Notes: generated by a model from the letters alone, not told the origin. A stretch of 17,589 bases of DNA from an uncultured Eggerthellaceae bacterium (GCA_947632575.1 CANRPV010000014.1:1-17589); one strand, 5' to 3'. Shown: positions 8,214-15,282, numbered from the stretch's first letter. A program made the numbers and translations.

Positions 8214-9335
8214 CTATCTCGTGACCAGATAAATCTTGTCAGGGGGAATGCGAATCCAAAGCTTCTCACCGACTGTCGGGATATCTTCGGATCGCTCTTT
8301 TAACTTATCGATACGCCAGTACAGATGCTCCTCTAGATAACGCATTTCGTTGACGGAGCCGTCATCGCCGCAAGCAACATTGGCGCCGGCTGGCTGCTCT
8401 GACAAAAAGCGAAGCAACGCCGCCCGTTCGAAACGAGAATCGCTGGTGCGGTCCACCTGTACATGAAAGCAGTTTTCACCAGGACCCTCGGCCCTCTGAA
8501 GATAAAACGCTCGCACCCCTAAAGCCACGACATCCTTGGGCACCACCGACTCTGTCGCCAAGGTGATATTCCAAAGTGGGATATAGACATGGTGATCATC
8601 CACGTAACGAGCCGCGGGAATATTTTTACAACCCGAAAGCCTTATGCTGGCTTTGGAATTGGGATGGTTTACAAGACTTTCCCTCGTGCAGAAATCGACG
8701 ATCTCCCCCTCATCGACTACGGCGATTCGATCGCAGAAGCGAAGAGCCTCGTCGATGTCATGGCTCACATAAAGGATTGTTCCACCAAAGTTGTCAAAGA
8801 TTCCGAGGAGGCTTTGCTCAAGTAGCTCCTTGAGGTAGGCATCAAGCGCAGAGAAAGGCTCATCGAGCATCAAAATACCTGGCTGAGATGCCATCATACG
8901 CGCGAGTGCCACCCGTTGCTGCTCCCCGCCCGAAAGTTGCTTTGGGTGACGATCGCGCAAAGACTCCAAGCCGAAACGATGGATTTCCTGATCGATGAGG
9001 GCTTGCCGCTCTGACCTGCTTTTCGCCTTGGCGATACCTGCCCCGATGTTCTCAGCCACACTCAGGTTGGGAAAGAGTCGATAATTTTGAAATAGCAGCG
9101 CGGTTTTCCGCTTCTGCGGACTGAGATTAATCTTCGCCGCCGAATCGAAAAACACTTGATCGTCGACGATTATTCTTCCCTCATCGGGCTTGACGATACC
9201 AGCGATGCACCGCATCGTGAGACTTTTTCCTGAGCCAGACGCGCCAAGAAAACCGAGCGTTTCATCGCCCGCTTCAAAGCTTACCTCCAGCGTAAAGTTG
9301 GGAAGCTTTTTGAGGATGTCCACCTTCAAACTCAT
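8214..9335 (-). CDS. modC: molybdate ABC transporter ATPase ModC
   Basis: This is the ATP-hydrolysing subunit that drives molybdate import with ModB and ModA, on the inner face of the membrane. Numbering from the ATG at 9335 (373 residues): Walker A GASGSGKS (31-38), Q-loop Q83 in LLFQNYRLFP, ABC signature LSGGEQQR (134-141), Walker B ILMLDEPFSALD (154-165) and switch histidine H192 in YVSHD. About 140 residues follow the ATPase domain and probably hold a TOBE-like regulatory domain, as in ModC of other bacteria. The frame continues upstream to 9449 but that part overlaps modB; the ATG at 9335 forms an ATGA overlap with the modB stop and has GGAG just before it. Sulfate or other oxyanion import would look similar, but the neighbours make molybdate (or tungstate) the best call. 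Confidence 0.94.
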   Translation of the reverse strand: MSLKVDILKKLPNFTLEVSFEAGDETLGFLGASGSGKSLTMRCIAGIVKPDEGRIIVDDQVFFDSAAKINLSPQKRKTALLFQNYRLFPNLSVAENIGAGIAKAKSRSERQALIDQEIHRFGLESLRDRHPKQLSGGEQQRVALARMMASQPGILMLDEPFSALDAYLKELLEQSLLGIFDNFGGTILYVSHDIDEALRFCDRIAVVDEGEIVDFCTRESLVNHPNSKASIRLSGCKNIPAARYVDDHHVYIPLWNITLATESVVPKDVVALGVRAFYLQRAEGPGENCFHVQVDRTSDSRFERAALLRFLSEQPAGANVACGDDGSVNEMRYLEEHLYWRIDKLKERSEDIPTVGEKLWIRIPPDKIYLVTR

Positions 9336-10750
9336 TGGCTCCGAGCGGTCCTTTTCCCGAAATAGTTGATCAAGATTATGAAGATCACGCTGATGAGAAG
9401 GATGATCACCGTCCAAAACAGCGCCACATCCACATTGCCGTTCATCCACTCGAAATAGATCGCGATGGGGATGGTACGCGTAATTCCCATGTAGTTGCCC
9501 GCCAAAAACAAGGTGGCACCAAATTCGCCGAGCGCCCGCGCAAAGGACAACATCGCCCCCGCAGCAAGTGACGAGAAAGAGAGCGGCAGCATGAGCTGGA
9601 AAAAGATTCGCCCGTTACTCCAACCGAGCGTTCGCGCGGCATCGAGCATATCCGCATCGAGTCCTTCAAAGGCTCCCCGAGCGCTTCGGTACATGAGAGG
9701 AAACGCCACCACGAAAGCGGCGATCACCGTAGCAGGCCAACTAAAAATCAACGGAAAGCCTATGTCGATGAACCATTGGCCGAGCGCGGTGCTTCTGCCT
9801 AAAAGCAGCAGGAGCAGAAAGCCGCAGACGGTAGGCGGCAGAACCATGGGAATCGTGAAGAGCGCATCAAAGAGGGTTCGCCATTTCGAGGAGATACGTA
9901 AGGTGAAATATGCGGCCGCCAAGCCGAAAACGACGATTAACACAAGAGCCGTGAGAGTGGTCCTTAACGTGACCCAAAGCGGCGAGAGATCGATGGCAGC
10001 GAGAAACTCCCCAAATGCCACAATGCCGGATGCTTCAGGGGATGCCACCACACTTTCCGGCGGCACGATACGAAGGAAATCGACAAAGGCCGGCCTCATC
10101 GAAGGAGTTGGGATCTGCCCTTGCTGCGCACCCGTGGCCTGAATGCTCAAGTAGTAATGACCCTCGTTAACCTCAACGCCAAACTCGTAACGCAGCCCTT
10201 CCCTTTCATATACCGGCTTGGAGAAGAATGTCCAGGTGACATCCTCTTTTAGCAGGATGCCACCGTTGGGAGATCTCTGATCCAGTGCGACGAGATACGC
10301 TTTAAGCTCGTTGCAGGATTTTTCATCAGCGACATCACAGATGCTATGTGCCGACTCAGGCACATAGACTAAAACCTCTTGATCGGTAGAGATCGCCGTT
10401 ACGAAGTCGGCGGAAGTTCCCTGATAATAGTTATACCCATGGGGTAAGCCTTCGACCGCGCGCTCGGATCCTTTTTGGGCGCGAATGAAATCGCAGACTG
10501 CAAAGCTGGCGCCATCGATTTTCGCCTCCGTGTCGTCTTTAGTCACCAGCACATCCAAGCCATCATAGGATTCAGACGCTTCCCCGCTTAGTGTGACCTC
10601 ACCATTCGAAGTTACCTGTTCACCCGATGATGGCAAGCCCAAAGCTACCTGCACCGGCCCAAGTCCCGGCAGCGACAAGCCCCCAAGCGTGAGCAAAAGC
10701 GCAAAAGTGCAAAAGAATCTGCGAGTTTTTGATCTCTGCACTTTTCCCAT
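9332..10750 (-). CDS. modB: molybdate ABC permease ModB with an added extracytoplasmic N-terminal domain
   Basis: The C-terminal half (about residues 250-465 of 472) is a normal ModB permease: several hydrophobic helices, IPMVLPPTVCGF (300-311) and the EAA loop that contacts the ATPase, GLDADMLDAARTLG (363-376). Ordinary ModB is only about 220-230 residues. Here residues 1-30 look like a signal or membrane anchor (basic KTRR, then FFCTFALLLTLGG), and about 200 polar residues follow before the first permease helix, with cysteines C86, C138 and C146. The segment VLVTKDDTEAKIDGASFAV (67-85) recalls the start of SpaA/Cna-B-like beta domains, but only loosely. The frame is open back to 11140 inside modA; ATG at 10750 is chosen because GAGGG lies 5 bases upstream and it follows the modA stop by 34 bases. 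The permease call is secure; the added domain is unidentified. Confidence 0.9.
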   Translation of the reverse strand: MGKVQRSKTRRFFCTFALLLTLGGLSLPGLGPVQVALGLPSSGEQVTSNGEVTLSGEASESYDGLDVLVTKDDTEAKIDGASFAVCDFIRAQKGSERAVEGLPHGYNYYQGTSADFVTAISTDQEVLVYVPESAHSICDVADEKSCNELKAYLVALDQRSPNGGILLKEDVTWTFFSKPVYEREGLRYEFGVEVNEGHYYLSIQATGAQQGQIPTPSMRPAFVDFLRIVPPESVVASPEASGIVAFGEFLAAIDLSPLWVTLRTTLTALVLIVVFGLAAAYFTLRISSKWRTLFDALFTIPMVLPPTVCGFLLLLLLGRSTALGQWFIDIGFPLIFSWPATVIAAFVVAFPLMYRSARGAFEGLDADMLDAARTLGWSNGRIFFQLMLPLSFSSLAAGAMLSFARALGEFGATLFLAGNYMGITRTIPIAIYFEWMNGNVDVALFWTVIILLISVIFIILINYFGKRTARSQ

Positions 10751-10784
10751 CACTGCCCTCAAGGCCAACACCTCAACGATCAGT

Positions 10785-11708
10785 TTAAGCTTGGGACTGA
10801 GGCGCCAAAGAGAAACCCCATGCCTGCCAGATCTGAAGAGCTCTTTCGTCATTGAGGCAAAAATCAAGAAACGCTTCGGCCTCTTCGGCATGTTCGCTTT
10901 CCGAGCAAAGAGCCGCTGGGTACAAAATAGGCTTATGGGTTTCCTCAGGCACAACTGAGATAATGCGCACGCCACCGAAGCGATAGACATCTGAGCTATA
11001 GACAAAGGCGATGTCCACATCACCGGTCTTAGCGTAGTTACAAACATTTCCCACCGATGAGCCCTCGGTGACTTTCCCCTCAAGCGGTGTTCCGACAAAG
11101 GTGCCATCGGTGCCGCTGGACACCGGTCCCACCGCACCATCGCTGCTTATCCAGCATGGAGGCAACGTAATCGAAAGTGATTGCTTGGCATAGTTGCCCG
11201 CCGGTACACTCGCATCCCCAACAGCGATACGGTATTCACCGGACGCAAGATCCTCAAGCTCAAAGGACTCGAAGGCCTTTTCATCCTTATTGGATTCAGC
11301 AGTTACCATGACCAGCTCGTTGGTGAAAAGGTCAAACACGCTGCTTTCGACCACATAACCGCGATCAACGGCCGAATCCATCGTGCCTGTTGAGGCGGTG
11401 ATGAGAATATCGGCATAGGAACCGGCCCCGAGCATCTCTACCAACGTGCCCGAGCCCTCATATTGGGTATCAGCGAAGGTAACTTCAGGATGCTCCGATG
11501 TGTAAAGTTCTTGAACCTCGTTCATGGCTTTAGTCAGAGAGTTCGCTGCAAAAACTTGTAGCGTAACTGGATGATCTTCGCCCTCTGCCTCCCCCTTGCC
11601 GGAGCCGGAGCTCGAGGTACTTGCCTGGCTACATCCACTGATGCAGGCCAGCCCTCCTACCAAAACGGTGGTAAGTGCAAGCGATAGAAGTTTTGTTGAG
11701 AGCCTCAT
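10785..11708 (-). CDS. modA: molybdate-binding lipoprotein ModA
   Basis: ModA captures molybdate outside the membrane and hands it to ModBC. The 307-residue precursor has a basic, hydrophobic signal peptide with a lipobox ISGC (cleavage before C26), so it is lipid-anchored, followed by a Ser/Gly/acidic linker (27-46). The binding domain shows FAANSLTKAM (53-62; first ligand serine S57), GSGTL (85-89; S86), VPAGNYAKQSL (168-178) and DIAFVYSSD (232-240; Y237), as in the family. Between AKQSL and the EGSSVGNV segment there are about 15-20 more residues than usual, Gly/Ser-rich and with C185; C223 follows. The start ATG at 11708 is preceded by GAGGGGG. It is the first gene after a 130-base gap holding a likely promoter, so it probably heads the mod-moa-add transcript. 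Confidence 0.94.
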   Translation of the reverse strand: MRLSTKLLSLALTTVLVGGLACISGCSQASTSSSGSGKGEAEGEDHPVTLQVFAANSLTKAMNEVQELYTSEHPEVTFADTQYEGSGTLVEMLGAGSYADILITASTGTMDSAVDRGYVVESSVFDLFTNELVMVTAESNKDEKAFESFELEDLASGEYRIAVGDASVPAGNYAKQSLSITLPPCWISSDGAVGPVSSGTDGTFVGTPLEGKVTEGSSVGNVCNYAKTGDVDIAFVYSSDVYRFGGVRIISVVPEETHKPILYPAALCSESEHAEEAEAFLDFCLNDERALQIWQAWGFSLAPQSQA

Positions 11709-11771
11709 GAAACCCCCTCTTTAAAGCCGCTGATGCCAATATCCCCAGAAGCTCTATTATCCTTATTCGGG

Positions 11772-11800
11772 ATTATATCTTTTTAAGAATAATATGAACG
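11772..11800 (-). promoter_or_regulatory. candidate promoter of the modABC operon
   Basis: In the AT-rich gap between mobA and modA the minus strand reads TATAAT (+ strand 11772-11777), a perfect -10 box, with CGTTCA 17 bases upstream (11795-11800) as a weak -35. A 6-base inverted repeat (TTATTC at 11763-11768, GAATAA at 11787-11792) spans the -10 and could be an operator. The rest of the gap (11709-11838) holds the modA ribosome site and nothing else I can name. No factor-independent terminator for mobA is visible, so read-through is possible. Confidence 0.5.
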
Positions 11801-11838
11801 AAATAAAGGGGTGTGAGAGAAAAAGGGTTAAAGAGCGT

Positions 11839-12606
11839 TTAGAGAGGGTTGTCGTCCGGGGTATTGTTATCCGGAAAATCGTTGAGGGATTTGTCGCCGA
11901 GGGAATTGCTGTCCAAGGAGCAATTGCGCTGCCCAAAATGTCGTGCCCGCTCCTCCTCCTTTGTCAGCTCCTCGGGTGTGTTCACGTTGGAAAAGCAAAG
12001 AGGATCGATTGACTCTGCGCGAAGACGTTCCTCATCTATAACAAAGACCCGCAGGTCATCGATGATGGAAAGCATGCGACGATCCCCTCGCTTAAGGGCT
12101 TTCTCCACCGCCGCCAACGCCGGATCGCGCCGGTAAAGCGCATGAAAGGGCTCATAACCGCCGCACATCGGCAGCACGAGATCAACATCATTTTCTGCCA
12201 TGAGGCGACGCTCCAGGGCAAGAAGCGACGGGCTAGCCCATACCATGTCGCATGCAACAAGCGCTACCGTATTCCACGAGGCGGCCGATAGGGCCGTATA
12301 CAAACCAGCCAAGGCACCCCGTTCAGGCAGGCGATCACTCACTAAACGTAACGCATACTGGGGAAATTCAACGGGCAACGATTCAAGCCTATCCTGGGAA
12401 TTCACCGTCACCAGAATCTCGTCAGCTAAGGGACCGAGACGACTGAGAGGATAGCTGATAAGGGGCTTGCCCAAAAAAGGTACCGTGGCTTTCGTCTTTC
12501 CCATACGACGGCTTTCGCCACCCGCTTGGATAGCAAGGGTAAAAGAACCAGCAAAAGAGCTGGTAAAAGCATTGGCGGATTCATTCAAGCCGTACGGGAT
12601 ATCCAT
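11839..12606 (-). CDS. mobA: molybdenum cofactor guanylyltransferase MobA
   Basis: MobA attaches GMP from GTP to Mo-molybdopterin to make the bis-MGD cofactor used by DMSO-reductase-family enzymes. The nucleotide-binding signature AGGESRRMGKTKA is at residues 28-40, the metal-binding aspartate at D120 in VACDM, and SNVNTPEEL (206-214) is the family's C-terminal signature. The 255-residue length exceeds the usual ~190-200 because of about 22 extra residues before the core and a polar, acidic tail after residue 215. The tail shows imperfect pentapeptides (234-253). The start ATG at 12606 is the only one that fits, but no Shine-Dalgarno sequence precedes it; a TAGGGT-N6-ACCCTA inverted repeat occupies that place. 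It follows the ModE-like gene after 35 bases. Confidence 0.92.
   Translation of the reverse strand: MDIPYGLNESANAFTSSFAGSFTLAIQAGGESRRMGKTKATVPFLGKPLISYPLSRLGPLADEILVTVNSQDRLESLPVEFPQYALRLVSDRLPERGALAGLYTALSAASWNTVALVACDMVWASPSLLALERRLMAENDVDLVLPMCGGYEPFHALYRRDPALAAVEKALKRGDRRMLSIIDDLRVFVIDEERLRAESIDPLCFSNVNTPEELTKEEERARHFGQRNCSLDSNSLGDKSLNDFPDNNTPDDNPL
11848..11907 (-). repeat. imperfect 15-bp repeats coding the acidic tail of MobA
   Basis: Residues 234-253 read as four pentapeptides: NSLGD, KSLND, FPDNN, TPDDN. The first two and the last two are similar pairs. The period of 15 bases matches that of the repeat in the addB-like gene. Confidence 0.5.
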
Positions 12607-12608
12607 AA

Positions 12609-12626
12609 TAGGGTGAGTTTACCCTA
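12609..12626. promoter_or_regulatory. inverted repeat directly upstream of the mobA start
   Basis: TAGGGT (12609-12614), six bases, ACCCTA (12621-12626): a perfect 6-base inverted repeat 2 bases from the mobA ATG, where a ribosome site would be. A palindrome AGGAGCTCCT (12634-12643) spans the end of the ModE-like gene just upstream. It could be an operator or an RNA hairpin controlling mobA translation; no match to a known site is claimed. Confidence 0.4.
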
Positions 12627-12641
12627 AAAGCCAAGGAGCTC

Positions 12642-13007
12642 CTATTGGGCTTGGATCAAAGAGAGATAGCTTGTCTGGGCAAACTCATTTACCTTGTCTG
12701 ACAGTGCTTGATAGACGCTTAAAAGACGCTGTCCTTGTTCGGTAAGACGGCTCCCCCGCGCTCCATCGCGGTCAAGGAGGCAAAAGCCCAGTTCTCCCTC
12801 GATTCCTTTCATAATGCGCCAAGCCTTGCTGTAGGCCATCCCCATAGCCTGAGCGGCGCGATTCAGCGAGCCGAGCTCTTGTACGCCCTTACATAATCGA
12901 GCCACCCCGGGACCGAAGACCTTATCTCCTTCGCCCACCTTGACCTGTAAGGAAACGCGTACCCAAGGCGTGAGCTTGTCTAATTCTTGACCTTTCTTTT
13001 TCGCCAT
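12642..13007 (-). CDS. ModE-type winged-helix DNA-binding protein lacking the Mop domain
   Basis: This 121-residue protein matches the N-terminal DNA-binding domain of the molybdate regulator ModE (LysR-like winged helix). The helix-turn-helix is in GSLNRAAQAMGMAYSKAWR (46-64) and the wing and following helix in LLDRDGARGSRLTEQGQRLL (77-96), where the Gly-Arg-Gly-type turn and LTEQG are typical. E. coli ModE goes on with two Mop domains that bind molybdate; this protein stops before them. The start ATG at 13007 is preferred over 13022 because GAGGGGG lies about 7 bases before it. It probably regulates the Mo genes, possibly through the AT-rich modA promoter region. How it would sense molybdate is unknown; the separate di-Mop protein is one candidate partner. 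Confidence 0.85.
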   Translation of the reverse strand: MAKKKGQELDKLTPWVRVSLQVKVGEGDKVFGPGVARLCKGVQELGSLNRAAQAMGMAYSKAWRIMKGIEGELGFCLLDRDGARGSRLTEQGQRLLSVYQALSDKVNEFAQTSYLSLIQAQ

Positions 13008-13030
13008 GACAAGCCCCCTCATCCCATGTA

Positions 13031-13366
13031 CTAGGACGGAAACACGACCGTTAACAGCATTTTGAAATCATCTTCGGCGTGAACCGAATGCGGAATCGTG
13101 GCTGGCATAACCAACACCTCTCCGCTATGGACATGGTGCTCTTTTTCACCCACTTTAAACATACCATGTCCTTCGATCACATACACCAGCGCGTCGCCCG
13201 AAGAATCATGAGTGCTGATTTCTTCGCCCTTAGAAAATCCAAAGAGTGTGATACTCACCGCCTCGTTTTGGACTAAGGTCTTACTTATGATCTGACCAGG
13301 CTTAACCTCGATTTCCGAGGCCAAATCTAAAACCGCGTCGTGCTCAATGTTTTTGATGTATCCCAT
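13031..13366 (-). CDS. small cupin-domain protein
   Basis: A single cupin beta-barrel of 111 residues. The first motif reads G47EEISTHDSSGDALVYVIEG66, keeping H53 but with serine where the second histidine of the canonical HxH usually is. The second motif, SGEVLVMPATIPHSVHA (81-97), keeps P92, H93 and H96. A metal site is therefore possible but incomplete. The frame is open to 13423, but ATG at 13366 has AAGGAG 5 bases before it. It lies between mogA and the modE-like gene, in the same direction with gaps of 56 and 23 bases, so it is probably co-transcribed. Cupins of this size occur widely as sugar, amino-acid or metal-binding proteins; its role in the Mo locus is unknown. Confidence 0.82.
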   Translation of the reverse strand: MGYIKNIEHDAVLDLASEIEVKPGQIISKTLVQNEAVSITLFGFSKGEEISTHDSSGDALVYVIEGHGMFKVGEKEHHVHSGEVLVMPATIPHSVHAEDDFKMLLTVVFPS

Positions 13367-13422
13367 ACTCGCTCCTTTTTCGAGATGAATTGATCGCCTT
13401 AAACCATTCGCTGAGATTGCCA

Positions 13423-13917
13423 CTACGAATGGTGATGACCCTGCCCCTCCGCCATAGCCTTCGCGTGTTCAAGCACCCCTTTTATAGCTTCCCAATTCTC
13501 TCGGGCCGCTTTAGTGGAACCAGGCAGGTTTATCACAAGAGTCTTTGCCCGCATCATAGACACACCTCGCGAGAGAGCCGCGAGAGGAGTGAATTGCAGA
13601 GAATAGGAGCGCATGACTTCGGCGATACCTGGTACATCACGCTCACAGACCTCCTTGGTGGCTTCAGGGGTCACATCGCGTGGAGATAGACCGGTGCCAC
13701 CGCAGGTCAGAATCACATCGGCCGCCTCGACATCAGCGTAGTGAACGATGGATTCGGAGATGGCTTGGATATCATCGGGCACGACGATATGGCCTTGACA
13801 GGTCCAACCGGCTTCGCCGATGAGCCGCACCAGTTCGGCTCCTGCCTCATCGTCGGCTAAGGTACGCGTGCTAGAGCAGGTGATAACGGCTATGCGAAGT
13901 TGAGATGCATCTGCCAC
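13423..13917 (-). CDS. mogA: molybdopterin adenylyltransferase (MogA/MoaB family)
   Basis: The protein activates molybdopterin by adenylation before MoeA inserts molybdenum. From the GTG at 13917 it has 164 residues. RIAVITCSSTR (8-18) opens the fold, TCGGTGLSPRDVTPEAT (71-87) is the family's pterin-binding signature with the essential aspartate (D81), and LPGSTKAA (131-138) follows. The frame is open to 13983, but that region overlaps moeA; GTG at 13917 has AAGGA about 7 bases upstream and begins 26 bases after the moeA stop, so it is the better start. The protein ends in a GHHHS tail. MogA and MoaB are close relatives and cannot be separated by eye, but the function is taken to be the same. 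Confidence 0.92.
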   Translation of the reverse strand: MADASQLRIAVITCSSTRTLADDEAGAELVRLIGEAGWTCQGHIVVPDDIQAISESIVHYADVEAADVILTCGGTGLSPRDVTPEATKEVCERDVPGIAEVMRSYSLQFTPLAALSRGVSMMRAKTLVINLPGSTKAARENWEAIKGVLEHAKAMAEGQGHHHS

Positions 13918-13943
13918 GGTTTTATCCTTCCGCCTCAATGCTT

Positions 13944-15200
13944 CTAGATGCCCGCATCTTCTGAGACCTCGGGCAAAAGACAACAGAGCTCATCTCCCAC
14001 TGACAGAGACTCAAGACCCTCCTTCACCACCGCCAGGCAATTGGTTTTCTGAATAACACCAAATAGACCGGAACTTTGATTCTGAGCTGGCGTCACCTCA
14101 TAGCTTCCATCGGAGTGCCTTTCGAGCGTCGCTCTCAGGTAAAGTCTCCGAGGATCACGCTTTGCCACCGCCTGCGTAAGACGCGCCATAACACGGGGAA
14201 TTTCAAGACGGCCATAACCCTGCATCTTTCGAAGCGCTGGTCTGACTAAAAGCTCAAACCCACAATAGGCGGCAGCCGGATTGCCCGCCAAGCCAAAGAC
14301 TGGGGTTTTGCCGACGATGCCCAAAGTCTGTGCTTTGCCGGGTCTCATGTTGACCTTGGTCATAAGCAGATCGCCCAACTCGCGGAGAGCCGGCTTGATG
14401 AAATCGAAATCGCCGTTCGAGGCGCCGCCGCTGGTCAAAATAAAATCATAGTCCTGAGCCGCCTCTTGAAGCGTTCGTTTGAGTGCTTGAAAATCATCAG
14501 GCACGATGGGAAGCAAGCTCGGAAGAGCGCCTACCCGGCGAATACAGGCAGCTAAGGCGTAGCTGTTGGAATTGCGGATCTTACCGGGACTCGGTTTGAC
14601 ATCGATTGGCACGAGCTCATCTCCGATGGCGATCACCGCCACCCGAGGCCGTCGGTACACCTCCACCCGAGTTATACCGCAGGCAGCAAGAAACCCTGCT
14701 CCCGCCTCGCCAATAACTTCCCCGCTTTCCATAATGGTCTCGCCGGCCCGAGCTTCCTCGCCCCGTTTCCGGATATTGGACCCAACCTTGGTTGGAGCCG
14801 CAAAGGACACACGGCTACCAGCTTTACCATCTCCTGATACAACGGGCACGATCTCGTATTTCACGACGGAATCGGCGCCAGCGGGCACCGGTGCGCCGGT
14901 CATGATACGCACACACTCATGCTCGCCAAAATCGCCGGAGAAAACATCACCAGCAGCCACCTCACCGACGACCTCAAGGACAACAGCTTGCTCCTCGGTG
15001 GCGTCTTTGATCTGATCGGCCTTGAGAGCAAATCCGTCCATAGCCGCATGGTCGAAGGGAAATACATCCATATCGCTTTTCAAGGGGGATGCCGCCACGC
15101 GTCCTACGGCATCAAGAAGATCCACTGTCTCAGTGGAAAGCTTATTCACTACCCCTAGAACTAAATTTCGTGCCTCTTCCACCGAGACGATATCGACCAT
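13944..15200 (-). CDS. moeA: molybdopterin molybdenumtransferase MoeA
   Basis: MoeA takes adenylated molybdopterin from MogA and inserts molybdate, giving Mo-molybdopterin. At 418 residues it has the normal length. Motifs: FPFDHAAMDGFAL (47-59), RIMTGAPVPAGAD (98-110), IAIGDEL (190-196), the MogA-like domain with TSGGASNGDFD (256-266), MRPGKA (285-290) and GLAGNPAA (303-310), then the C-terminal beta domain (about 335-410). The ATG at 15200 has AGAGGAA 7 bases upstream; that ribosome site is itself part of the last unit of a 19-base tandem repeat. It is followed by mogA after 26 bases. Confidence 0.96.
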   Translation of the reverse strand: MVDIVSVEEARNLVLGVVNKLSTETVDLLDAVGRVAASPLKSDMDVFPFDHAAMDGFALKADQIKDATEEQAVVLEVVGEVAAGDVFSGDFGEHECVRIMTGAPVPAGADSVVKYEIVPVVSGDGKAGSRVSFAAPTKVGSNIRKRGEEARAGETIMESGEVIGEAGAGFLAACGITRVEVYRRPRVAVIAIGDELVPIDVKPSPGKIRNSNSYALAACIRRVGALPSLLPIVPDDFQALKRTLQEAAQDYDFILTSGGASNGDFDFIKPALRELGDLLMTKVNMRPGKAQTLGIVGKTPVFGLAGNPAAAYCGFELLVRPALRKMQGYGRLEIPRVMARLTQAVAKRDPRRLYLRATLERHSDGSYEVTPAQNQSSGLFGVIQKTNCLAVVKEGLESLSVGDELCCLLPEVSEDAGI

Positions 15201-15206
15201 TGTTCA

Positions 15207-15282
15207 ATTCCTCTGCTACGAGTTGATTTCTCTGCTACGAGTTAATTCCTCTACTACGAGTTCAAATCTTTTGCTATGAATC
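15207..15282 (-). repeat. 19-bp tandem repeats upstream of moeA that include its ribosome site
   Basis: Four adjacent 19-base units lie at 15207-15225, 15226-15244, 15245-15263 and 15264-15282. Three are near identical; the fourth is degenerate. On the minus strand the consensus is AACTCGTAGCAGAGGAAT, so each good unit carries an AGAGGAA or AGAGAAA Shine-Dalgarno-like core; the unit nearest moeA supplies the working one. The units abut with no spacer, so this is not a CRISPR array. They fill most of the 129-base mobB-moeA gap. Confidence 0.92.

Noticed and set aside
9336..9449. Longer ModC starting at 9449
   Set aside because: The added 38 residues overlap modB and lie before the normal ModC start; the ATGA junction at 9332-9335 fits better.
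9495..10142. Plus-strand open frame of 215 codons antisense to modB
   Set aside because: The product is low-complexity, rich in Lys, Ala, Ser and Arg, resembles no family, and lies wholly over a clear gene; it is a shadow of modB codon use.
10751..11140. Upstream extension of the modB frame by 130 codons, giving a 602-residue protein
   Set aside because: It runs out of frame through the 3' end of modA, reads as non-protein-like sequence, and a well-placed ribosome site and ATG exist at 10750.
11709..11838. A canonical E. coli-type ModE site
   Set aside because: I looked for the TATATA-spaced dyad and saw only AT-rich sequence with a different, shorter dyad.
13918..13983. MogA starting at ATG 13983
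   Set aside because: That stretch overlaps moeA and is not MogA-like; the GTG at 13917 has a good ribosome site.
14566..15015. Plus-strand open frame of 149 codons antisense to moeA
   Set aside because: Thr/Ser/Pro-rich shadow with no family resemblance, fully inside moeA.
15207..15282. CRISPR array
   Set aside because: The 19-base units abut directly, with no spacers, and are too short and too few.
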